From the NCBI RefSeq assembly GCF_020283565.1, contig NC_060063.1, positions 41,128,856 to 41,192,855 on the forward strand: 64,000 bases of DNA, given 5' to 3'. This stretch comes from Trifolium pratense (Eukaryota > Streptophyta > Magnoliopsida > Fabales > Fabaceae). A program made the translations under genes and the position numbers. Positions 48,607-58,426 of this stretch are shown here, one piece after another. Every line of letters begins with the position of its first letter. Positions within the stretch are counted from its first letter, which is position 1. Below the pieces are notes generated by a model. The model searched no databases, had not been told where the DNA came from, and saw only the letters and a list, made by a program, of their open reading frames with translations.

Positions 48607-51600
48607 TCATTCATTTTCCGCTACAATATTCGGTTCTTCACCTTGGCAAAGGTACTCATCACACAACGATGCTGATCCCCAGTCCTTTCTCAATCGCAGG
48701 ATGTCTTCGGTGAAAGTGGAACCTGGTGCTCCAATGAACACACTAGACATGGCACATATAGTCTTGTCCAGCATAGCTTCGACCTTCAGTGTGAAAATAT
48801 TCATAATGAACATCACCAAATATAAATTGAAAGAGAGTAGTTTTACTATTTCCTACTAATAGTTAAACATGAAATAGCAACTAAGTGGTTTGACAGATAC
48901 ACATGGATGAAATTGAGTGAGAAACTGAGAATATGAGTAGAGGTGATTTAAAAATTGGGCACTTAGCTTTTGTGCTAAAGTTTTTACCTACAGTTAAACT
49001 AAGCATTATTCTTTAAAAATATACCAATGATATACGAATATATGAGAAGATAGAAAACAGCCAAATCAATAAAGAGAGAAAAGGTGTAAGCTAGAGAAGA
49101 AGTATTATATTCTTATTCAATTATAAGTTCATACAAAAGTCCCAAATTGTTTTTAGTTCAATTCAATATGAACATTATCCTTTCATTATGAGCCTGCAAA
49201 CAATTCCGGCAACTACACCAAATCAACCCAAATTTGACTGGATTCTCAAACTTATTCTCAGGCCTGAAGCCAATCCCACAACAAGACAAGTTAGGCGACT
49301 AATGGCAACTCTTAGAATTGGGAGTTGGGCCTAACTCGACCCTTGAAAACCGGCTTGTAAAGTGAGGATAGCCTCTACTTATAAATCCATCTTCAGGCTA
49401 TTTCACATCCGATGTGGGATTTCTTAACAACAGCAAAGTTAAATACCATAGGGCCTACAGTTCTTAAATTTTTATTTTCCTCCAGACAGTTTTTTATAGC
49501 AGCAGGACAGGCTGAGAATAATAAGATTTCATTTACTAAGCAAGCTATGGTAAAAGTTTTAGTCTTGAAATCATGAAAGAGCTTGAGTCATGAAATGGCA
49601 GCATGACGAGCTTGAGTCATGAAATCAGTCTTTTGTAAATACAAGATAAGACTACCTCGAATAAACACACAATGAATCCAACTCTTCTCTAAGCTATGGT
49701 AAAAGTTTTATAGTTCCAAGTTACCAATTTTCAATTGTGAATTGTAACCTTAATGATCAGACATGAAGAAAAAAAAAAGGAAGCACTGTCATCTCACCTG
49801 TGAATCTCCCTCAATACCATGTCTGTATAACAAAGCATCCCACTTTTCTGCTGAATTCCGGGCTGGCCGAATTACAAGTGGAACAGGCTTGCCATTTAGC
49901 ACAACCAGTTTCTGAAGCAGACCAGTTTCACTTTCTGCTGCATCCGTAGAAAGATATATGATGGGTGCATCGGCCCTTTCAATCACCCTTAAGATGCAAT
50001 CTGCTGCTTGAGGGATGGGGTAAAAGCAACTTGGTTTTTTAGCATTACTGTAAACATAAAAATGGATAAGTAAGTCAATCTGATAAAAGGGAAATAGAGT
50101 GAGAAAATTGCAGGATAGTTTCTCACGAGACAAAAGCCTTACACACATCACTTTTTACATTATTTAAATAAGATTGTGCTGAGCATTGAATGAAACAAAC
50201 AAAAAAATAATCATGACTCATGAGCCATGAAAATGCAGTTGGCAATTCATTCGAATTTGGATCCCTGCAGTCAGAAATTACATGCACTCACGTAGTTAAC
50301 ATCTCAAAAGCGTTGGATCAAGATAGAACCGCTTTGACTTCATGTTTGCTTTCAAAGCTAATTCTCTTAGCTTAAAATCAGAGCTGATCTTGATTCGACA
50401 AATTTGAGCTGTCGACTATATAAATGTGAGGAATCACTGATCACATGGTATTTGAATTCAGTTCATTTTAAAAAAATATAATGCAGAAGCAGGCAAGAGT
50501 TTACTCTAACACATCAAACTCAGGTCATCAATTCATACAGCCCATAATCTAATGCGAAATTAAAAGAGAAAGGGAATAAAAGTTGCACCAGAATTTCAAA
50601 AAACCATGTCTCCGAAAATGCAACGCAATGAAATTCCTTCCAAGGAATGTCTGAATAAACCGCTGAGCAGTAAGCAAAATAAGGCGATTAGGTTCAATCA
50701 GAGTCTTGCATTGATGAGCAATCGGTCCACCCGGTTGCATAACCCATTCATGCTCCACTTCAGCATAAAAAACATCACCAATCGCCATAACATCATCATC
50801 ATAAGAAAACTTAGCCAAAACATCCTGAACAGTCTTCTTCTTCGGATGCCGAGTATCCTCATCATCCCAAACAGCCTTAGGTTTACTCATCGAAAAACCC
50901 AAACCACTCAACTTCTTCACCTTCTCATCATCCAAATAACAAGGTTGCGGCAAAGCGAAATAACAAAGAAACTTATCAATATGCATGTGATTCTTCTTAA
51001 CATTAGAAAATTCATCAAAAGAAATAACAACTTTTTTCCCTAAACATTTATTAATATGATCAATATCAACAACTCTATCATATTGATAATCAACTTTAGA
51101 ACTTGGAATCACCAAAACCCTATTAAGAAGAGCAGCAAAAAACATATGCTTTTCCAAACAAATCAAATGGTTTGACATTTGACCCGAAACACAAATAGCT
51201 ACCAAAAATTTCCCATTTTTAGGGTTCCATTCAATTGTTTTTCTCTTTGATAAATTCTGATCAATTGTTCTACACCTATCATAATTTCCACTAGTAAAAT
51301 TCAATTTTCGGAAATTGAATTCAGGATCAATCAATTTGCCTGTTCTATGCGGATTCAACAAAATCTGTTGAATTTCATTGTTGATTGAAATTTGCTTATA
51401 CAGTGCAGATTTCAGATCTTCGATATCGGAATCGTTGAAAGCGGTGGAAAGAGCGAGTTGTTGTTGACGCAAGAGGTAAATGGCGCGTAATTCAGATTCC
51501 TTCATTTTATCGGAAATTGAATCGGAGATGAATGATGCGGTGGAGAAGTAACCACGGAGATTAGGAATTGAGAATAGGAGAACGACGATGAGGATAACGA

Positions 51601-51805
51601 AAATGGCGATAATGTACTTTTTCTGGAAGGTGAAATTGGTTCGCCGGAGTCGTGAGTTGAGATCTTCGACGTGAAATGCTGCGGCGGAGGTGGTGGTGAT
51701 GGAGGGAGGAGTTCGAGGTTTTGTTGAGTTTTGGTTGATGAGGTGGTGGTGGTCGTCTTCTTCGTCGGAAGAGGAATCCATTTGTATTGGTTTGTGATGA
51801 GCCAC
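48607..51805 (-). CDS. O-fucosyltransferase-family protein (GT, type II membrane)
   Basis: Three exons give 547 aa: 50589-51805, 49798-50047 and 48607-48783, with GT-AG borders and matching phases. Structure: hydrophilic N-terminal tail with SSSDEEDDHHH, a single TM helix at about 63-82 (type II, Golgi-like), a stem, then the catalytic region. NGKFLVAICVSGQMSNHLIC is the nucleotide-sugar-side start. NFIALHFRRHGFLKF carries the conserved arginine-containing motif. Exon 2 has YLSTDAAESETGLLQ and RPARNSAEKWDALLYRHG. Exon 3 has SSVFIGAPGSTFTEDILRLR. Substrate unknown; the family is annotated as GDP-fucose protein O-fucosyltransferase-like. The likely counterpart is At1g53770. A second Met at residue 9 could be the true start. 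Intron 2 holds a TRIM-like repeat. Confidence 0.92.
49285..49430 (-). repeat. TRIM / solo-LTR-like repeat, copy 2, in O-fucosyltransferase intron 2
   Basis: On the minus strand it starts TGTTAAGAAATCCCACATCG, continues with AGTAGAGGCTATCCTCACTT and ends near GGCCCAACTCCCAATTC. Relative of 14075-14225. Sense relative to the host intron. Confidence 0.55.
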
Positions 51806-52139
51806 GGTGGCGATTGAGTCAAGGAATGAGTGGGTTAGTGAGTGAGTGTCTCGGTGGTTAGAAATAATGTATAAGTAAGCGAGTTAGGTGAATCGTTGGG
51901 GTTGGAGAGAGTGAGTTGGAAGTGTGAGCGAGTTAGAGATTTGATGAAGAATGTGAGAAGTAGAGTAGAAGCAAAAGAGAACGTGTCGGTTGTTCAAAAT
52001 GAAATGACAATTTACTTGCACTGTTGCACATAAAACATATTATATTTTACATTCATATAAACTAATAATATGATTAAATACATTATATTTTCAATAAATT
52101 TATAAAATAAAATTTATCTTATATTAAGAATTGGAGGGA
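51806..52139 (-). promoter_or_regulatory. 5' flank of the O-fucosyltransferase gene
   Basis: Upstream of the minus-strand ATG. The first 170 bases are purine-rich on the plus strand (GAGTGAGTG, GAGAGAGTG), i.e. a CT-rich leader on the coding strand. No distinct TATA box was assigned. The rest is AT-rich and reaches the LINE relic. Confidence 0.35.
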
Positions 52140-53012
52140 GTATTTCAAAACACACATTTGACTAGTGTATTTAAAGTTTGGAAGTTCCTACAATAAATTG
52201 CATGCTCTCCAAAAGTGTTGAGACACGTTTTATGACAAACAATACAAACCTCATCCTTAGGGAATAACTGAATCATGAGGCGGTATTTAAGGATAGTATG
52301 ATACTCAACCGGGGACATGTGTTGGCCTAACCCATCAATGGAGATAGCGAGGAGAAAGTCTTGAACATTTGCCACTTTCAAACACCCAAAAACTGTATTT
52401 TGCTTTATGGTCATGACAAAATCAACTTTCATGTCAAGAACAATTTTACCAAAAAGAATACTCGCCAAAACATGTTGAGCTTTAAGGGAGACGGTGTCCT
52501 TGCTAGCAAAGTCGGAATTGTATCCCAAAGACTGTCTAAAACATTGTCAAAATTCAAGTCCAGACCACATTATTCACTGTCTCTCAATATATGATCTTGC
52601 AAAACCCAAGAGTAGGCCCTGGAAGCCACAAAGGCATATGAGGTGGCCCATACTGCTGAATACAAACTTAGCCCCTCAAACATAATGAGTAAAGAAGCAA
52701 TCCTCCATTGAAGGTCTCCAAAGAATGGCCTCCTCAACCACATGTTTTCAACCGCCGCTCTCAACTCTTTATCAAACAAAATAGTTGCCTTCTCCATGTA
52801 ATTGGTTGGCATGTTCTGATGCTGAAAAAAGTTTGGCGATTACCCATGCATGACCAAGGTAGAAGAAGCTCACTATATGGATCTCTTAACTTAGGAAAAA
52901 GATGAATTAACTCGACAATTCTGACAACTCTTTTCACGACAACATCCTCAATAAAACCTCTATCTCGACTGACAGCACCTCGAAAATAATATAAAATTAA
53001 TAAAATCATTGT
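52140..53012 (-). pseudogene. Decayed non-LTR reverse-transcriptase-like relic
   Basis: Three minus-strand frames follow in order. About 53009-52761 has GAVSRDRGFIED and IHLFPKLRDPYSELLLPWSC; 52812-52570 has FDKELRAAVENM and YAFVASRAYSWVLQDHILRD; 52528-52145 has DFLLAISIDGLGQHMSPVEY and CLNTFGEHAIYCRN. I recognise this order from the widespread legume reverse-transcriptase-like / zinc-binding ORF (P-D-x-C-x-x-C ... FGEHA-x-x-C). Frameshifts and stops break it, and start and end are missing. Confidence 0.75.
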
Positions 53013-53489
53013 AGATCAAAAGAATTAAGAAACAAACTTACGCGTGACCAACACAATTTTGTAAGATCTATGTGAGTTTTAACCAATAAAAAAAATATAA
53101 AAGTGTGTTAAAATGTAAGTACGAGAGAGTGTGTTGCTAGCTAGCAATATTCATTGTATGTTTATTTTTGCAGCTTTTTTTTTTAACAATAACAAAGTTA
53201 TATAATTTTATTTATCAAAGTAGAAACAATACAAGACAGAAGCAAATCCAACGTTTGACGAGGAACACAAAATTTTGACGTTCTAACCAAAATGTATGAG
53301 CAACAAAATGATATTTTCTCTCCCCACCCCCCACGTTTCTTTTATACCCCCCTTAAATCCCAGTTTGCCCTTCGAAAATGACCAAATTTTCGGTTAGCAA
53401 ATTCGGGCTTTACGAATCGAAAAAATAAAAACTTCGGGTTTTAAAAACCACTCGCTTCCTTCTTCGAGTTTTACGAATCGAAGTATGTT

Positions 53490-53495
53490 TATATA
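53490..53495 (+). promoter_or_regulatory. Candidate TATA box and leader intron of the MULE gene
   Basis: TATATA in TTTATATAGAAAGC is a good TATA box. A leader intron is likely from AAG|GTAATC at 53656 to ATGTAG at 54064, two bases before the ATG. A matching TATATAGAAA-like word occurs upstream of the PMD gene at the window end (minus strand). Confidence 0.5.
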
Positions 53496-54066
53496 GAAAG
53501 CAACCTCTCACATTCTTCATCACTTTCAATACTTCATCCCCACACTACCAAAAGAGATCCCAAAATCCAATCCGTTTTTCACTCAAATCGCTGCTTAAAA
53601 TCAAGTTTGGAACGTTTGCTAAGGGTTGGAAGGCGATTTGAAGCACAATATTAAGGTAATCTTCCATTTAATTTCTTTTATTTTCAACTGTCATATATGC
53701 TAGGTTGGTAGGTTTCTGACACAAAATCGTTCGATTTATAGAAATCGAAGGAATCCTTCGGTTAATACGAATCGAAATGACTGGAACTTTTGGTTTTGTG
53801 TTGGTTTAAACGTGTTTGCTTGCCAAGCCTAACCGAAGGATTCATTCGGTTGATACTAACCGAAATTACTAGAACTTTAATTTTTGCACTGTCTTTACTT
53901 GCCATGACTGTCTGTTTTGCTTGCATTGCATTGCATTGCCTTAGGTCTATCTGTTTTGCTTGCATTGCCTTGGCTGTTATGGATTATAGAATGTGCTACC
54001 AATTTTATATGTATTAAGTATTATATGTGGCTAATTATGTGTTTATCCCTCTTATATTATGTAGTT

Positions 54067-56586
54067 ATGGCGGGCAAACGAGAGCTTGTGCTAGGTATCT
54101 GTGCTCCGGGAATTGTTGAGGTTCCACCTGATAAACCTCCATCTAGACCTGTTGCATATGAGATTGATACATCGGATCATTTTTACACTGAAATGGTAAC
54201 CCCTGACCGAGATGAGTTGATTAGATGGGCTCGGGAGATTGCCTTAAAGCTAAAGTTTGCAATTGTAATTGGCAAATCCGACAACGGCAGCGATAAGAGG
54301 AAGCAATATTTCAGGTTGGATTGCGAGCGGGGAGGCCGGTACGTGTCAACAAATAAGAAGCTAAAATCTGATCAAACCGGCATGAGGAAATGCGGCTGTC
54401 CATTTCGACTCCGTGGTTATTGTCATGCCGATAAAACATGGCATTTGACCGTTGTAAACGGCAAACATAACCACGAGTTGGACAAGGCAGTTGAAGGCCA
54501 TCTCATTGTCGGTCGTCTCAAACCGGAAGAAAGGCAATGTATGGAGGAAATGTCAAGGAATCTGGTTCCGCCTAAGAATATAATGTCCACATTGAAAGAT
54601 AGGGATCCAAACAACAAGACAACGGCAAAGCAACTCTACAATTTAAGTCATCGATTAAAACTTAAAATGAGGGCATCAATGACTGAAATGCAACACCTCT
54701 CCAAAAGACTTGTCGAGAACGGGTATTTTTTCAAACATAGAACGGTTGTTGCAGACGGATCCGAACATGTTCAAGACATTTTCTTTGCACATCCTAAATC
54801 TATAAGTTTGTTCAATTCTTTTCCTACTGTGCTTTTGATGGATTCGACATACAAAACAAACAAATACAAAATGCCGTTATTTGAGATTGTCGGATTCACA
54901 TCAACTGGGAGATCTTTCAATGTTGGATTTGCTTGGCTTACCAATGAAAGAGAAGACAACTTCACTTGGGCTCTAGAGCAGTGTGTCAGTCTCTTAAGGA
55001 ATGAGGATGTTAGACCGAAGGTGATTGTCACCGATAGGGATTTGGCTCTGATGAATGCAGTTTCCGAGGTATTTCCAACATCGGCTGCAATGGTTTGTCG
55101 TTTCCATGTAAAAAAGAACGTGAGCTCTAAGATGAAGGAAATTGTGAAAATCAAGAATGGAGAGAATGAGAAGCAGACTGATGTGTGGGATCAAATCACC
55201 GATGCTTTTAATGATGTCTTAGAGTCGACAACGGAAAAGGAATATGCTGACAATGTTATGGTGTTTAGGGAGCTTTGTGCGAGATGGCCAAAGTTTTTGC
55301 GTTATGTTGAAGAGACTGTCCTAGACACTGATAAAGAAAGGGTTGTCAATGCTTGGGTAGACCAACATATGCACATGGGGAATCACACCACGAATAGAGC
55401 TGAATCATGTCATGGTGTGTTGCAAGGTTACTTGAAGGATGGTAACGGTGACTTGGTGAAAGGATGGGAAGCGATAAATAAGATGTTGATAAGTCAGTTC
55501 ACCGAAGTACAAGGTGAATTCGGTCGGAGTATGTCTGTTGCAGAACACAGATACGATGATGATCCTCTTTACGCATTCTTGTTTTATAAAATCTCAAGAA
55601 AGGCTATGGATCACATTTATGACGAAGCAAACAGGGTCGAAGAATGTGGTATGGATAGCAAAAAGTGTGGCTGTGTTATGAGAAGGACATACGGGTTGCC
55701 ATGTGCATGCTTGATTGCGAAGAAGATCAAAAATAACAAACCTATCCGACTTGATGAGATTCACCCTCAATGGAAGAAACTGTGTTTCGAAGATGAGCCG
55801 GCACCGGGCGACGTGGCTGACGATTATGATTGCTTGGCTGAGTGGAAAGCAATTCAGGTTATTACACCTTCATAAATATAATGGTTACATTTCGTATACT
55901 TTTTTATTATGATTTTAATTTTACATTATGTGTATAATGTTACACTTTGTATACAATTAATTTTAATGAGTTTGATTTTTTTTCTTTCTTTGTAGGAACG
56001 ATTAAAAACAGCCGATGTTAGCGTGAAGAATGATATTAGGAATCAACTTCGTCTCATAGCATATCCAGAAACCACCTCTGTGAAACCTCCGCTTCAAAAG
56101 GCCAAAACAAAAGGTGCTAGAAAGAAAAAATCAGTTCGTGTCACAAGATCCACGAGCAGGGATAAGTCTCGGTGGGAGCATGTTGATGATCATATTGCAG
56201 CTACACAGGCATCTCAGTCGAAACCAACAAAGTCAAAGCCGTCGACTTCACAAACAGTGCCTGAGGTGCCTAAAGAACTCGTCATCAGTACTTTGACTCC
56301 AGCACCTCCAGCACCTCCTGAAATTCCTTTTATCAACCATATGCCGAAGTTCATGCACCCATTTATCGAAGATATTATTGACGTTGAAGGTGACGGTTAT
56401 TGTGGATACCGTGTGGTAGCTTTGCACCAAAAAGGAAATCAACAAGATTTTGAGTTGATCAGACTGAACATGGAGAGGGAGCTGAGATTGCATAAGGAAT
56501 CATATGTGGAGTTGTTCGATACTGAGCGTTACAAGTATGTCACGGATGCACTTTTCCCACCACCGAGAAGGAGTAAACATGCATAA
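54067..56586 (+). CDS. FAR1-type MULE transposase fused to a truncated OTU domain
   Basis: Two exons (54067-55857 and 55996-56586) give 793 aa; the splice CAG|GT...GTAG|GAA keeps the frame. Order: FAR1/WRKY-GCM1 zinc finger (C109, C111, H134, H136), transposase core with D259 (LLMDSTYKTN), D323 (VTDRDLAL), the CxxH motif C344/H347, E446 (NRAESCHG), and a SWIM-type finger C534, C536, C546, C548 (Cys where His is usual). Exon 2 is basic and proline-rich, then has DVEGDGYCGYRVVAL with OTU-like D730 and C733. Only 60 residues follow, so the OTU histidine is missing. The whole DDE set is intact and the frame is open, so it may be active or recently so. The Met at 54067 follows the leader intron; the longer frame upstream (from 53917) is leader and intron sequence. 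Confidence 0.9.
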
Positions 56587-57143
56587 GGAATCATATGTGG
56601 AGTTGTTCGATACTGAGCTGAGATTGCATTATTTTTTGAAATGGTAGCTAAGCGCACTATTTTTTGAAAGGGTAGCTAAGCGCATTATTTTGTGATGTAT
56701 ACCATGCCGATTATGCGTTGTAACATATTAACTTTGTATGCGCAATTTACTCATGAACTTTGGTTATGAAATGTGGTATTATTGTATATTGAACTTTGGT
56801 ATTATTGTTATGAAATATGAATATGAAACTTTGGTTATGAAATGTTGTAACAAATTGTATTTAGCCTGATATAATATTGGAAATGAATTGAAAGAAAAAA
56901 CAGGTTTTGACCTCGACGATTTTGAGGTGGTTCTGCAAGTGATTCTGCATAGCCTGGCCTTGTTTCTGCATAATTCGAGCTTTATCAACCGAAATGTTCC
57001 AGTAATTTCGGTCTTTATTAATCGAAACTTATGTTTCGGTTTCTGCGGGTCGAAATAAATTTAAATTTTGCGAAACAGAATATAGGGGGTATAAGAGACT
57101 TGATGGGGGGGATTGAAGAAAGGTAGGTATTCATGTGAAAAAT

Positions 57144-57257
57144 GATCGAAATTGCACCGACAATTTTTTGTGGTCGATATTGCACCGACAATATTTTGTG
57201 GTCGATATTGCACCGACAATATTTTCGTGGTCGATATTGCACCGACAATATATGTGG
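57144..57257. repeat. 28-29-bp minisatellite, 4 copies
   Basis: Four units of the type GTCGATATTGCACCGACAAT plus ATTTTGTG start near 57144, 57172, 57200 and 57229. Each unit has the self-complementary word TTGTCGGTGCAA / TTGCACCGACAA in one orientation. The first unit is the most diverged. It sits just outside the right end of the MULE. Confidence 0.9.
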
Positions 57258-57330
57258 ATATTATTGATTTCTATGTATTATAAATACGTATAGGGAGAGT
57301 TAGAAAATAATTGAAATCGTTTTCTACAAA

Positions 57331-57696
57331 ATGAGTACTTCAAAACGGTTTGTTAAAAACAATTTAGCGACTTCTTATCCATTTTCAATCAAGTTTCGCG
57401 GTAACGACGAGTTGTTCTGCGTTGATTTGAAAAACACTTTAACAACTCTTCAAACTATCAAAAATACGATTGAAGCCATGTATCGCTTCAAATACGCTAG
57501 ACAAATCAAAATAGACAAACTAGCGTATTATGAGTCATATATCGATTTGGCAGCTGACCATGTTGGAGGATATGATGATGCACCACGGAAATACGAATGG
57601 AAAGAGTTGAAAGATGATGAAGATGTGAGAAAAATGTTCGACTGGATTGAAATTGATCCGAAATATCCACGTTTGTATGCTACCTTATGTTGTTGA
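57331..57696 (+). CDS. Small hypothetical protein, 121 aa, MULE-associated
   Basis: The ATG at 57331 follows a TATA-like TATAAATACG at about 57280. The product begins MSTSKRFVKN and has a beta-rich start (PFSIKFRGNDELFCVDL), then a lysine- and tyrosine-rich middle and an acidic part (EWKELKDDEDVRKMFDWIEI). Its layout, a short PB1-like fold ending in 'DD-DVR-MF', parallels the neighbour at 58034. I do not know a function. It may be a remnant of a transposon accessory or N-terminal transposase module. Confidence 0.55.
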   Translation: MSTSKRFVKNNLATSYPFSIKFRGNDELFCVDLKNTLTTLQTIKNTIEAMYRFKYARQIKIDKLAYYESYIDLAADHVGGYDDAPRKYEWKELKDDEDVRKMFDWIEIDPKYPRLYATLCC

Positions 57697-58033
57697 TTTT
57701 CCGTTTATGTTTTGATTTTCCGTTTATGTTGTTGTTGAATTTTATATTATGTTACGTAATTTTCAGTTAATGAATGTTTGAATTAAAATTGTAAGTTGTA
57801 AGTTTTTTAATTAATCAATTTAAGAATTAATTAAACACAATTTAAACTTCACCTAACTCATTTAAACCCTATCTACCACATTTAAACTTCACTTAACTCA
57901 TTTAAACCCTATCTACCACATTTAAACTTCACCTACCACATTAACCATCACCTACCACAATAATGTGCAACAATATGATCTATAAATTAATGTACATTAC
58001 CACATCTTTTTTCAACACTCAACTCACAAAAAA

Positions 58034-58426
58034 ATGGATGTCTCACTCACACAACGCATGAGATCTACCCTTGCAGCAGTTTACTTCAACCACGAAAAAC
58101 CAATTTTGTTTCGCATTAACGATGATGAAACGTTCGATGGTCTGAAACAACAACTGAACGAGCTGAATCGTACCACCAACAACCAGAACGATAACAGAAC
58201 AGTTTCAAGTCTCAAGTACCGTAAGCCGTCGATCGGTTCCGACGGACGCATTACCTTCACCGATATGATGCTTGAAAACAATGATGATATTCAAACTATG
58301 TTCTCAATTTTCAAGCAGTATAGCAACAGGGGGCCTATCGAATTAGATGCAACGCTGACAAGATCTGTCGAAGCCATCCTTGCTAGCCTTGTTCGTCCGG
58401 AAGATCGAAATCATGTTTCCATTTGA
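58034..58426 (+). CDS. Small PB1-like protein, 130 aa, MULE-associated
   Basis: Single open frame from ATG 58034. It has YFNHEKPILFRINDDETFDG, then SSLKYRKPSIGSDGRITF and NNDDIQTMFSIFKQYSNRGP followed by IELDATLTRS. I recognise this wording from legume proteins found next to MULE or plant-mobile-domain genes, often annotated as PB1-like or MuDR N-terminal. The role is unknown. It shares the pattern 'ND-D-(I/V)-(Q/R)-(T/K)-MF' with the ORF at 57331, so the two may be diverged paralogues. Confidence 0.6.
   Translation: MDVSLTQRMRSTLAAVYFNHEKPILFRINDDETFDGLKQQLNELNRTTNNQNDNRTVSSLKYRKPSIGSDGRITFTDMMLENNDDIQTMFSIFKQYSNRGPIELDATLTRSVEAILASLVRPEDRNHVSI

Larger units (their letters stand above)
53316..57125 (+). 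mobile_element. Autonomous-type MULE encoding FAR1-like transposase with OTU part
   Basis: The left end CCCCACCCCCCACGTTTCTT with TTATACCCCCC (about 53320-53350) is an imperfect inverse of the right end, TATAGGGGGTATAAGAGACT with TGATGGGGGG (about 57082-57113). Inside both ends lie clusters of CGAA-type words (TTACGAATCGAA, ACCGAAATTACT, CAACCGAAATG, AATCGAAACTT) in both orientations, likely subterminal binding sites. The element holds one spliced transposase gene. A 9-bp target duplication could not be assigned by eye, so the ends are approximate. Confidence 0.7.

Noticed and set aside
50606..51043. 145-aa plus-strand frame
   Set aside because: Antisense shadow of O-fucosyltransferase exon 1.
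53917..54066. Longer transposase start at 53917
   Set aside because: The extra 50 residues are hydrophobic low-complexity sequence that falls in a probable leader intron (GTAATC at 53656 to ATGTAG at 54064). The FAR1-type start MAGKREL follows directly.
57144..57257. CRISPR-like array
   Set aside because: Units abut without unique spacers and this is a plant nuclear sequence; it is a minisatellite.
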